DNA of 64,000 nucleotides from an uncultured Flavobacteriales bacterium (GTDB taxonomy: Bacteria; Bacteroidota; Bacteroidia; Flavobacteriales_G; Salibacteraceae), in assembly GCA_943788145.1 (NCBI GenBank), contig CALSPD010000004.1:78360-142359 (forward strand), read 5' to 3'. This document shows, in pieces, positions 9,805-17,482 of this stretch; within the stretch, counting starts at the first letter, position 1, and each line of letters begins with the position of its first letter. A model generated the notes under the pieces. The model searched no databases and was not told the DNA's origin. It saw nothing but the letters and a program-made list of their open reading frames with translations. The translations under genes and the position numbers were made by a program.

Positions 9805-9835
9805 CAAATATAAATTCCTTTTATTCTAAATCAAA
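9805..9835 (-). promoter_or_regulatory. promoter of tRNA-Lys
   Basis: On the minus strand, TTTG (9832-9835) is followed after 19 bases by TATATTTG (9805-9812). This fits the Bacteroidota -33 TTTG / -7 TAnnTTTG consensus. The box lies about 22 bases before the tRNA 5' end. The IS4 element is inserted about 20 bases upstream of the -33 box and leaves the promoter intact. Confidence 0.7.
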
Positions 9836-9932
9836 TAATAAATTGATTTTGAGTCAATGCTGTCCTAAATAATTTCAAACGAAGATCTAACCTCCTTATT
9901 TGATTGAATTAGGGCTAATATAGTAGCCAGTA

Positions 9933-11102
9933 CTAAAAAAGAACCCCTTGGATACAATTTGGTGGTGCTTTTGAATGGTCATCAAAGGGCTTGTCAAGCC
10001 ATTTTTGGAGTTCTATTTTGACGAAAATATTTAGCCTGATAAATGCAACCAGATTAGATAGCTGCCAACCATATTTTGCCGTTGCTTTCATCACTTTGAG
10101 TAGTAAAATAGTGATCAAAGCTGTCCATATTTGGATCATCACCGCGTTTTTAGACGTCCCTATAAAGGTTTTAATGTGTAGCAACTGTTTGATGTCTCTG
10201 AAAAACATCTCTATTTCCCATCTTGATTTATAAAGGTCTCCGATTGTTTTTGCGGCCCAGGCCAAATTGTTGGTGATCAGTTCTATGGTCTGCTTATTTT
10301 TTTCATCCCATACAGCCACTCGTCTGAGGCTTCCCTGATACTTTGCCTTGGTTTGCGGGTTGACTAACTCAATTTCTTGATCGATTAGGACGTTTTGAGC
10401 CGTATTCTGAGGTAAATCCCGTTCATTAAGAACGGTGTATTTTAAATTATGCTTATGCCTAATGACAAAGAACACCCCGTTGCTGTCCCAAACGTTGAGC
10501 ATAGGAAAGTCGTTGTAATATCTGTCAGCCACCACCACCGAACCTTTTTCTAAAGGGATATTATACGCTCCTTTATTGTCGGCCACACTTCCTTCTGTAA
10601 TATTCACATAAACAGGTAGTTTACCATCATATTCTAACAGGGTGTGCATTTTAACAGCTCCTTTTTTAGTACGAAATGTAGCCCAATCAAACATCGAAAG
10701 GCACAAACTAATGACCGTTGCGTCCAACAAGTAGACAGGTACCTTGATCTTCAGTTTGACTCGTTTCAAGGCAGCCTGCTGTCCTAAACTCTGTAGGAGA
10801 GAATAATAGAGTTCTTTGAATAAATCAGCGTCCCTTCGCTTATTTTGATAACTGATACTCGACTTCGATGGAGCTTTAATAATGCCCAAATGGTTGAGAT
10901 TACCGGTGGCGGAGCGCAGCCCATTAGAAATATCTCGAACTGAGGTGCTCTTCGCAAAATGGCAGAAAAGCATGGAGACAAGGTGTGTCCAGCTATCAAA
11001 ACCCTTACAACCCTTATCCGTCTGCTTTTGGGTTACTAATTTTTTGAAAATAGATCGATCAACCTTTTGGATGATCTGCGAAAACATTGTAATATTACCC
11101 AT
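9933..11102 (-). CDS. IS4-family transposase (DUF4372 + DDE domain)
   Basis: The 389-residue protein opens with a DUF4372-like segment (MFSQIIQKVDRSIFKKLV..., CKGFDSWTHLVSMLF) and continues into a DDE_Tnp_1 RNase H-like domain. The first catalytic Asp is likely in VYLLDATVI, the second in VVADRYYNDF, and the Glu in SRWEIEMFFRDIKQLL, which matches the IS4 Y-(2)-R-(3)-E-(6)-K signature. It looks full length and undamaged. An in-frame ATG at 11087 (MFSQ...) may be the true start. A long hairpin (11103-11166) ends at the base before the ATG at 11102 and may restrict translation from read-through transcripts. Confidence 0.92.
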   Translation of the reverse strand: MGNITMFSQIIQKVDRSIFKKLVTQKQTDKGCKGFDSWTHLVSMLFCHFAKSTSVRDISNGLRSATGNLNHLGIIKAPSKSSISYQNKRRDADLFKELYYSLLQSLGQQAALKRVKLKIKVPVYLLDATVISLCLSMFDWATFRTKKGAVKMHTLLEYDGKLPVYVNITEGSVADNKGAYNIPLEKGSVVVADRYYNDFPMLNVWDSNGVFFVIRHKHNLKYTVLNERDLPQNTAQNVLIDQEIELVNPQTKAKYQGSLRRVAVWDEKNKQTIELITNNLAWAAKTIGDLYKSRWEIEMFFRDIKQLLHIKTFIGTSKNAVMIQIWTALITILLLKVMKATAKYGWQLSNLVAFIRLNIFVKIELQKWLDKPFDDHSKAPPNCIQGVLF

Positions 11103-11166
11103 GAGAGAGGTTGTTTTTGGTGCAAACCCAAAATATACGTTTTGGGCAAAAACTTCAGCCTCTCTC
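11103..11166 (-). promoter_or_regulatory. long leader hairpin abutting the IS4 transposase start
   Basis: Three nested perfect arms are present: GAGAGAGG 11103-11110 with 11159-11166, GTTTTTG 11113-11119 with 11147-11153, and CCCAAAA 11127-11133 with 11140-11146. Together they give 22 base pairs around a 6-base loop. The stem touches the transposase start codon. Its placement suits a structure that blocks translation on transcripts entering from outside. The function is inference. Confidence 0.55.
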
Positions 11167-11208
11167 TTTTTTATTTAGGACGCTATTGATTTTGAGTCTA
11201 ACATTCGT

Positions 11209-12675
11209 TTATCGCGGATTGTTCCAATAATCAAGAGCGCGGCTTCCGTGCGAATATTGATCGTTTTCCGTGCCTAGAATTTCTTCTGATCTTTCCTTTG
11301 TTGATTGCGTGCCGCTCATGGTTTCCGCTACTACTCGAGTGTACCATAGCGCGTCTCTTGGTTCTCCAATTACGTTCGAATGAGCCAAGACATATTCATT
11401 CAATTTCTTTTGATCTAAGAAGAAAAATTTTGCATTTGATTTTTCTGGAATTCTATAATAGTGCCAGATTTCATAGGGGTAGGAGTGGGATTCATTTCGA
11501 ACGATAGACATGGAGTTTGGTTTACCATATTTCAAATAAATACGACCTCTATCGGTGGCGCATCCGTGTTGTGTGTTGTTTCCATAGGCGTCAATGGTAT
11601 GCTTAATCAGTCCGTAATACTTATACCATTCTGACTCTGGATCCAATGCATTTCGCTCTGCCCAGAATGAATAAAAAAAGTATCGTAATTCAGCTTCATC
11701 GCCTTTTCGCCAATGCTCTTCAATATAATTACTCTCTGCGTCAGAGCCTTTATAAATCAAGCAATAGCACATTTCCCTGAGTGAGTCGGTACTTAGTTTT
11801 GAAACAAAAGTCCGATTCAATTCAATGTTATTCGAATCAGGGCTCAGATCGGGTTGGTTTCGAAAACGTTTAAAAGGCAATTTACGCTCAGTAACGAGGG
11901 CATTTTCTCTATTTCGAGCCTGTAGCCTTAACACATACGAACCAGCTTTTAAGTTTGAAATATTCAACTTCATGGAAATTGGTGTGAGACTTTGAGCTTT
12001 TTTGCGCACGATTGATCGATAAGGATCGATTACTTCTTCTGTAGTTGCATCTATGATTTCAACGCTAACCAAGTACGGCACATCTTCGCCCAGTTCAGAA
12101 TTTATATTATATAGTTCACAATAGAAGTAAAGTTCTGTGGCTAAATCAGGATAATACGGGGAAAGCCTTGGGTAATAGTTTGTGCCACCTCTGGTGTAAA
12201 CTGAGCTTTTATCTGTTTTTTCAGAATGATCGACTAAATAGATGTCGCTAAAAAAGGTAGAAGTCGGAGATACCTTAATATCTATAGATTGCTTACTACT
12301 TACTGAATCCTTTCTGTTATTGATATCGCGCAACTCAATAACTAATGTGTAGTGCCCCGGAGACAATGTAAATCGCTGCTGATCTACGAAATCAATCAGA
12401 TTGGTAAGGGTGTCTTTTGTGGGAATCCCCTTCACCAAATTCTTACTATAAGCGACAATACCTTTGTCAGATTCAAATATGTAAGTTAATTCAGCCCCTG
12501 AGCTATAGCTTGAATCGTCATTGAGTTGGTAGCGCATTTCAGCCGCATCGAAGAGCAAATAAGTTTCAATATAGGTTTCCATGTTGGGTGTCATAAATAC
12601 ACCATACTTAAAGCTCACATTCATTCCCAATAATTGACTGGATATGAATAAAAAAAGAAAACATAATCGTTTCAT
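11209..12675 (-). CDS. exported GWxTD-domain protein
   Basis: The 488-residue protein has a short signal peptide (MKRLCFLFLFISSQLLG). A long beta-rich N-terminal region contains tandem immunoglobulin-like sections (for example GHYTLVIELRD and GSYVLRLQAR). The C-terminal third (about 330-470) includes DRGRIYLKYGKPNS, YPYEIWHYY and FFFLDQ. These match the GWxTD domain found in Bacteroidota and related phyla, whose function is unknown. It has its own -7 box upstream. Its stop lies 21 bases from the right end of the IS4 element, so its original 3' flank and any terminator have been displaced. Confidence 0.8.
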   Translation of the reverse strand: MKRLCFLFLFISSQLLGMNVSFKYGVFMTPNMETYIETYLLFDAAEMRYQLNDDSSYSSGAELTYIFESDKGIVAYSKNLVKGIPTKDTLTNLIDFVDQQRFTLSPGHYTLVIELRDINNRKDSVSSKQSIDIKVSPTSTFFSDIYLVDHSEKTDKSSVYTRGGTNYYPRLSPYYPDLATELYFYCELYNINSELGEDVPYLVSVEIIDATTEEVIDPYRSIVRKKAQSLTPISMKLNISNLKAGSYVLRLQARNRENALVTERKLPFKRFRNQPDLSPDSNNIELNRTFVSKLSTDSLREMCYCLIYKGSDAESNYIEEHWRKGDEAELRYFFYSFWAERNALDPESEWYKYYGLIKHTIDAYGNNTQHGCATDRGRIYLKYGKPNSMSIVRNESHSYPYEIWHYYRIPEKSNAKFFFLDQKKLNEYVLAHSNVIGEPRDALWYTRVVAETMSGTQSTKERSEEILGTENDQYSHGSRALDYWNNPR

Positions 12676-12682
12676 GTGTTTG

Positions 12683-12690
12683 CAAATCTA
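12683..12690 (-). promoter_or_regulatory. -7 promoter box upstream of the GWxTD gene
   Basis: TAGATTTG on the minus strand, 7 bases before the start codon, fits TAnnTTTG. A matching -33 TTTG at the expected spacing is not present (the nearest is 23 bases away), so the call is tentative. Confidence 0.4.
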
Positions 12691-12762
12691 TGCGCTAATG
12701 AACAGATCCACACCAAATTTATTGAGTTGGAGCAATGTCCTATCAAACGGTAAATTAGTAAA

Positions 12763-14547
12763 TTAGAACGGGAAGAATATGGGAATTAGAAACGTTCCCA
12801 TTAACCAAAAAAGTAAGTTTAGCCAAACTCCTACTTTAAAAAAATCCCTAAAGCGATATCCGCCAGCTGCGTATATCATTGTATTGGTTTGATAGCCAAT
12901 TGGAGTCATAAAACTGGCTGATGCAGCAAACATTGTTGCTATCAAAAAAGGTGCCGGTGACACACCTAATTTAGCTGCCGTTGCAATGGCGATTGGTGCA
13001 ATGAGCGCGGCAGTTGCATTGTTACTCATGACTTCCGTTAAAAGACTTGTTAAAAGATAAATGCATGATAGAATAACAATTGGACCGTAGTCTGAAAAGC
13101 TTTCTGTTATTGTGTTTGCAATAGAAAGTGCAAGTCCAGAGTTGCTCATCGCGACTCCAAGACTCAATGCCCCAGCTAATAAGAATACAATAGGCCATTG
13201 AACGGATCTATATACCTCTTTCATGGTCATTGTTCCTGATAACACGAGGGCGCAAACACCGAGAAGGGTTGAAATTACTATTGGTACAAGTCCCGTGCTA
13301 GCTAGAAAAATCACTGAGAAAATAATGGTTGCGACTAGCCAAAATTGTTTTCGATTGAAATTTAGAATTCCTTCTTTACTCAATATCATAAAGGGAAGGT
13401 TCTGATCTCGGGCAGAAGTCTTCCATTGATCTAGGTAATGGGTTTTCATCTCGGCCAAGATGACGTCACCTGCTTTTAATTTTACGTCTTGTAGCTGATC
13501 ATGCACTACTTCTTCGCGCTGTCTTATGGCCAAAGGAGCGGCTCGAAACCTTCGTCTAAAATCAAACTCTCGTAGTGTTTTACCTTCCAATTCAGAATTG
13601 GATGGAATCACGAGTTCAACGAAGGAGGCATGCTCGGCAGGTCCATCGTCATCATGATCATCAAAAGGCATCAATTTCACCTTTAATTGATCTTTCAATT
13701 GCTTCAGCTTTGCCAAGTTGCATCGAACCTTCAAAATGTCGCCCTCACGCATAATGGTGTCACCCTGTGGTAGATTCATTATAGTGGCATTTCTACGCAG
13801 CTCAAGTATTTCCATATCCAACTCTTTAACTAGCGGTGAGGCGAGAATTGTTGAGTTAGCAAGCTCCGATTTTTTCATTATTTCGACTTCAGCCAAATAA
13901 TCGATGAGGGTATCCTCTAAGTCTTCTTGTGTGTTTTCTTTTCGACTAGGTAATAGGCGTTGACCAACCACTATCATAAAAAGAGATCCAACAAGAACAA
14001 AACATAGTCCTAGAGTAGTGAATTCGAACATTCCGAAGGATTCAAGTCCATTTTGAACGGCAATCCCATTAACTAAAATATTGGTCGAGGTGCCAATAAG
14101 GGTGCATGTTCCGCCAAAAATTGAGGCATAACTAATGGGTATGAGCAATTTAGAAGCAGCTCTTCCAGAATTCTTGGCAATTTGAGTGGTTACAGGAATC
14201 ATGACCGCCACAACGGGAGTGTTGTTAATGAAGGCAGAAACGGCACTCACAACTACCATTAACAAAATAACTCCGCGCTGATAATGGTTTCTAAATGTTC
14301 GCGTTAACAATCCAGCCACATATTGAAGTGATCCAGTTTTTAAAATGGCTGCAGATATCACAAACATAAAGGCGACTGTTAGGGTAGCGGGATTGCTGAA
14401 TCCAGCTACACCTTCTTCAGGACTAATTACACCTGTCAGAACTAGTGAGCCGATTATTAGCAAAGCGATTAAGTCAACGCTCAGTTTCTCACTAATAAAA
14501 AGGATAACTGCCAAAACAATGACAACGGAAGTAATAATCATATCCAT
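12763..14547 (-). CDS. SLC13/DASS-family permease with two RCK_C (TrkA-C) domains
   Basis: The 594-residue integral membrane protein starts with hydrophobic helices (MDMIITSVVIVLAVILFISEK). It carries repeated transporter motifs (NNTPVVAVMIPV near residue 110 and SNNATAALIAPIA near 515), typical of the two halves of SLC13-type carriers. Between the halves lie two soluble RCK_C domains (about 225-290 and 305-370). These proteins move anions such as sulfate or dicarboxylates with Na+. The substrate cannot be told from the sequence. It is divergent from the Zn-ribbon gene and stands alone. Confidence 0.9.
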   Translation of the reverse strand: MDMIITSVVIVLAVILFISEKLSVDLIALLIIGSLVLTGVISPEEGVAGFSNPATLTVAFMFVISAAILKTGSLQYVAGLLTRTFRNHYQRGVILLMVVVSAVSAFINNTPVVAVMIPVTTQIAKNSGRAASKLLIPISYASIFGGTCTLIGTSTNILVNGIAVQNGLESFGMFEFTTLGLCFVLVGSLFMIVVGQRLLPSRKENTQEDLEDTLIDYLAEVEIMKKSELANSTILASPLVKELDMEILELRRNATIMNLPQGDTIMREGDILKVRCNLAKLKQLKDQLKVKLMPFDDHDDDGPAEHASFVELVIPSNSELEGKTLREFDFRRRFRAAPLAIRQREEVVHDQLQDVKLKAGDVILAEMKTHYLDQWKTSARDQNLPFMILSKEGILNFNRKQFWLVATIIFSVIFLASTGLVPIVISTLLGVCALVLSGTMTMKEVYRSVQWPIVFLLAGALSLGVAMSNSGLALSIANTITESFSDYGPIVILSCIYLLTSLLTEVMSNNATAALIAPIAIATAAKLGVSPAPFLIATMFAASASFMTPIGYQTNTMIYAAGGYRFRDFFKVGVWLNLLFWLMGTFLIPIFFPF

Positions 14548-14631
14548 GGGCGGCTAAAATACTGGTCTTTCGTCAGTCAAAGATGAAGGGAAAAATTTCT
14601 CTTAGTATATTGGCGTCATAAATTGGTTTAA

Positions 14632-14997
14632 GTGGGTAATGAACATAGAAAATGCGCTGAATGTGGCGATAAATTAGTTGGTCGTGCCGATCAGAAATTC
14701 TGTTCAGATAATTGTCGAAATGCGTTTAATAATCGGCAAAACAGTGACGCTAATAATTTGGTTCGAAACATTAATAACACCTTGAGAAGGAATAGAAGGA
14801 TACTACACGATTTAAATCCTTCTGAAAAAGCAAAGACTAACCGAGACAAATTGCTTCAAAAAGGATTCAACTTTAACTATTTTACACATCAATACTTGAC
14901 AAAGACTGGATCAACCTACTTCTTTTGTTACGAATTGGGATATCTAATGCTTGATAATGATGAGGTATTGATTGTAAGACGCGATTCAGCAAATTAG
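14632..14997 (+). CDS. small Zn-ribbon protein
   Basis: The 121-residue protein begins with a four-cysteine zinc ribbon (CAECGDKLVGRADQKFCSDNC, residues 8-28). A helical, basic middle follows (NTLRRNRRILHDLNPSEKAK), then a C-terminal segment with YFTHQYLT and YELGYLMLD. This layout is common in Bacteroidota as an uncharacterised DUF2116-like protein. The start is GTG at 14632, because no in-frame ATG precedes the zinc ribbon. Its stop TAG is followed at once by the ATG of dgkA, so the two probably form an operon. The role is unknown. Confidence 0.75.
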   Translation: MGNEHRKCAECGDKLVGRADQKFCSDNCRNAFNNRQNSDANNLVRNINNTLRRNRRILHDLNPSEKAKTNRDKLLQKGFNFNYFTHQYLTKTGSTYFFCYELGYLMLDNDEVLIVRRDSAN

Positions 14998-15208
14998 ATG
15001 AAGAATAACTCGTTAGGACTTAAAGCACGGATTCGAAGTTTTGGATTTGCATTAAAGGGTTTAAAAGTGTTCATTCGAGATGAGGCGAATGCAAAAATTC
15101 AATTATTCGCGGCTTTCCTAGCTATTGTATTTGGAATTGCATTTGAAATATCATCATTAGAATGGCTGATGGTCTCTCTTGCAATTTCCATTGTTATTAT
15201 TTTAGAAA

Positions 15209-16215
15209 ACTGATTCCCCCGCAAATTACCACAACGTAAATAGATTACATTCTGATATGGTTGATTCGTGCTTCTAAATAAACGAAAGCCCGATGAACAT
15301 CTTAGAATTCACCAAACAATTTCCCACAGAAACAAGCTGTAAAGAACATTTTCGTGCTCAGCGCGAAACCGAAGGTGTTAAGTGTAAACACTGCTCGAGT
15401 GAGCGCCATTATTGGCTTCGGGCCAAATGGCAATGGCAGTGCATTGAATGTGGCTTCCGCACCACATTGAAAAGTGGTAGTATTATGGAAGGCTCGAAAG
15501 TCAGCGTGCGCACCTGGTATCTAGCCATGGCCTTTATGACCTTCAGTAAAAAGAGTATCTCAGCATCGGAATTACAACGTCAGTTAGATCATCCAAAATA
15601 CGATACAGTATGGCGTCTGATGCATAAAATTCGCCATGCGATGGGAAAGCGCGATGCCCTCTACCAGTTGGATGGTGCAGTGGAATTTGATGAAGGTTAC
15701 TTTGAAAAGGCCACTTCAAAACATGTGAAGATCAAGCGAGGAAGGGGAAGTCAACGACAGGCTCAGGTGGCCGTAATGGCAGAGTCTACCCCGTTGGAAG
15801 ACATAGAAACTGGTGTACGTTCGAGACAGTGCCGGTACTTCAAAATGAAGGTTATTGAAGACCACAACTCAGATACTCTCACTGAGTTGGTGAAAGAGAA
15901 CTTTAATCAGAAAAACATCGTCTTCTCAGATAAAAGCACCAGTTATGTAGACATTGCAAAGCACGTGGAGATGCACATTACACAGAAATCGGATGCAAAC
16001 ACTACCAAAACAACATTGCAATGGGTACATATTGCTATAAGCAACGCTAAACGCACTTTACTGGGTATATTCCACAAGATAAAAGGGAAGTACTTGCAAA
16101 ACTATCTAAATGAGTTTTGTTACAAACTCAACCGTAGACGTTTCGGTGAAAGGATTTTCGATAGACTTACTCTGGCGGTTGCTAAATCTTACTGGTAAGT
16201 TCTGGGGGAATCAGT
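15209..16215 (+). mobile_element. IS1595-type insertion sequence, copy 1 (about 1005-1007 bp)
   Basis: Inverted ends CTGATTCCCCC (15210-15220) and the mirrored GGGGGAATCAG (16204-16214) bound the element. A 9-bp direct repeat TTTTAGAAA flanks it at 15200-15208 and 16216-16224. One extra base sits between repeat and inverted end on each side (A left, T right), so the exact tip is uncertain by one base. It carries one transposase gene and is inserted in dgkA. A second copy with the same protein lies inverted at 59268-60272. Confidence 0.93.
15293..16198 (+). CDS. IS1595-family (ISXO2-like) transposase, copy 1
   Basis: The 301-residue protein has an N-terminal zinc ribbon (VKCKHCSSERHYWLRAK and CIECGFRTTLKSGS, residues 29-60) and then an ISXO2-like DDE domain. 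The likely acidic residues are in AVEFDEGYFE and IVFSDKSTSY, and the third position falls in the segment HIAISNAKRTLLGIFHKIKG. It is identical residue for residue to the copy at 59284-60189. Length and motifs look complete, so it could be active. The start is the first ATG, 73 bases inside the inverted end. Confidence 0.93.
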   Translation: MNILEFTKQFPTETSCKEHFRAQRETEGVKCKHCSSERHYWLRAKWQWQCIECGFRTTLKSGSIMEGSKVSVRTWYLAMAFMTFSKKSISASELQRQLDHPKYDTVWRLMHKIRHAMGKRDALYQLDGAVEFDEGYFEKATSKHVKIKRGRGSQRQAQVAVMAESTPLEDIETGVRSRQCRYFKMKVIEDHNSDTLTELVKENFNQKNIVFSDKSTSYVDIAKHVEMHITQKSDANTTKTTLQWVHIAISNAKRTLLGIFHKIKGKYLQNYLNEFCYKLNRRRFGERIFDRLTLAVAKSYW

Positions 16216-16398
16216 TTTTAGAAATTATCAATTCAGCTATCGAGGGTCTAGTTGATTTAGTTCAACCTGAATTTGACCCTAGAGCGGGTAAAATAAAAGA
16301 CTTGGCAGCCGCAAGTGTGTTAGTTGGAGCCGTTTTTGCAGCTTTAGTGGGTTTAATAGTTTTTCTAAATCCAATAGTTGAATTGATCTCCCGATGGC

Positions 16399-17391
16399 TT
16401 ACTTGATGATTAGAAATGGTTTCCTAATGGATTCTATGGATTCCGATGACGAAAGCTCTAGGAAATACATCCCAGCTGGCAATATGCTAAGATCTAGCGA
16501 GGAACTTTTTGTTTTATTCCTATATACAAACTGACCGAGATTGTTTAAAATGACGACTTCTTCGCCTGAATTTAGTCCATCGATTTGAAGCATACCTGTG
16601 CTTGGATTAGGGTAGATACGTACTTCCTTCGCTTCTTCTTTTTCCGCAACACTCAATATACTTGTTCCTTTTGCACTTTCACTTTGTAAAACTGACTTAT
16701 CAGATTCGGATTGCAAAATAGCGATGGTGTAGAGTTCGTTTTGGTCCCAATCGCTATGTATGTTTAATACGGCACTATATTGCACAGTGTCCCCAATATT
16801 TTGCGGTAGGCTGATCGATTTTCCAGAGGTTTCAAAAACAGATTTCCGGAAAACATCATAGTGTTCACTTTCTCCATTGGGGGCATCATAGTTAATTAAA
16901 CCCTCAGCGAGCGCTGCATACAAGTAAGCATTGCTCAGACTAGATTCAGATTCCTTTTTAATTAGTACGGTCACCTGAATGAAGTTTTGAGTGCTGAAGT
17001 ATTCTTGCCTCAATTCAATTGAAAAATTGGATGTCTCATCTTCAAAACTTTCAAACAAATTGGCGTCATCGAAATCAGTCGAAGTGGATTGAACTTGACC
17101 TTGAATAACCAACCTGGGTGTGCCTCCATAAATATCATAGTAGTATGTGCGCTGGTCGTTTTCGCTGGGATTGTGTTCATTAAATCCGCATGTTGAGTAT
17201 GGTGAACTCGGGTGGATCGAAAGGTGGATTACTTCTGAATGATTATTGAGAACATCAATGAACCCAGGGTTTTTTTGGGCGCAAATGCCACATTTTGTAT
17301 TCGTGAAATGTTCAACAACTATTTTCTTCGGAACCTGAGACCAAACTTGGATTGAGCCAAATAATAGAAAACCTAGAATGAAATTCTTCAT
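16399..17391 (-). CDS. Omp28-like thioredoxin-fold secreted protein with T9SS type A sorting domain
   Basis: The 330-residue protein has a signal peptide (MKNFILGFLLFGSIQVWSQ). The opening KKIVVEHFTNTKCGICAQKNPG carries a CxxC pair in a thioredoxin-like setting, followed by IHPSSPY and YGGTPRLVIQG, as in Omp28-related proteins. The C-terminal 75 residues are a type A sorting domain (IYPNPSTGMLQID, LNNLGQFVY, LPAGMYFLELS). It is probably secreted and attached to the surface through T9SS. The redox role is inferred only from CGIC. It converges with dgkA with an 8-base overlap. Confidence 0.85.
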   Translation of the reverse strand: MKNFILGFLLFGSIQVWSQVPKKIVVEHFTNTKCGICAQKNPGFIDVLNNHSEVIHLSIHPSSPYSTCGFNEHNPSENDQRTYYYDIYGGTPRLVIQGQVQSTSTDFDDANLFESFEDETSNFSIELRQEYFSTQNFIQVTVLIKKESESSLSNAYLYAALAEGLINYDAPNGESEHYDVFRKSVFETSGKSISLPQNIGDTVQYSAVLNIHSDWDQNELYTIAILQSESDKSVLQSESAKGTSILSVAEKEEAKEVRIYPNPSTGMLQIDGLNSGEEVVILNNLGQFVYRNKTKSSSLDLSILPAGMYFLELSSSESIESIRKPFLIIK

Positions 17392-17482
17392 GAAATGATA
17401 TGATTGAGTGAATAGGGTGGAAGACAGGGTTTAATTATCCTTACGATAAAAAAGGGTCTAGCGAAAACATAATTGAGCTATA

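Larger units (their letters stand above)
9856..11187 (-). mobile_element. complete IS4-type insertion sequence, 1332 bp
   Basis: The element is bounded by imperfect inverted ends (left AATGCTGTCCTAAATAA; right, reversed, AATAGCGTCCTAAATAA). It is flanked by an exact 11-bp direct repeat GATTTTGAGTC at 9845-9855 and 11188-11198. A target duplication of about 11 bp fits the IS4 family. One transposase gene fills most of it. The element lies in the intergenic space between the tRNA-Lys promoter and the 3' end of the GWxTD gene, so no gene is broken. The intact ends and duplication suggest a recent and possibly active copy. Confidence 0.92.
14998..16406 (+). pseudogene. dgkA: diacylglycerol kinase gene split by an IS1595-type element
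   Basis: The N-terminal part (14998-15208) encodes MKNNSLGLKARIRSFGFALKG... with the DgkA motif FIRDEANAKIQL and a membrane helix. The C-terminal part (16216-16406) encodes EIINSAIEGLVDLVQPEF, the active-site region, then DPRAGKIKDLAAASVL and a final helix. Removing the element and one 9-bp repeat restores an exact frame of 130 residues, normal for small membrane diacylglycerol/undecaprenol kinases. The split separates the first helices from the EIxNxAIE catalytic motif, so the gene should be inactive. Its end overlaps the convergent T9SS gene by 8 bases. Confidence 0.92.
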
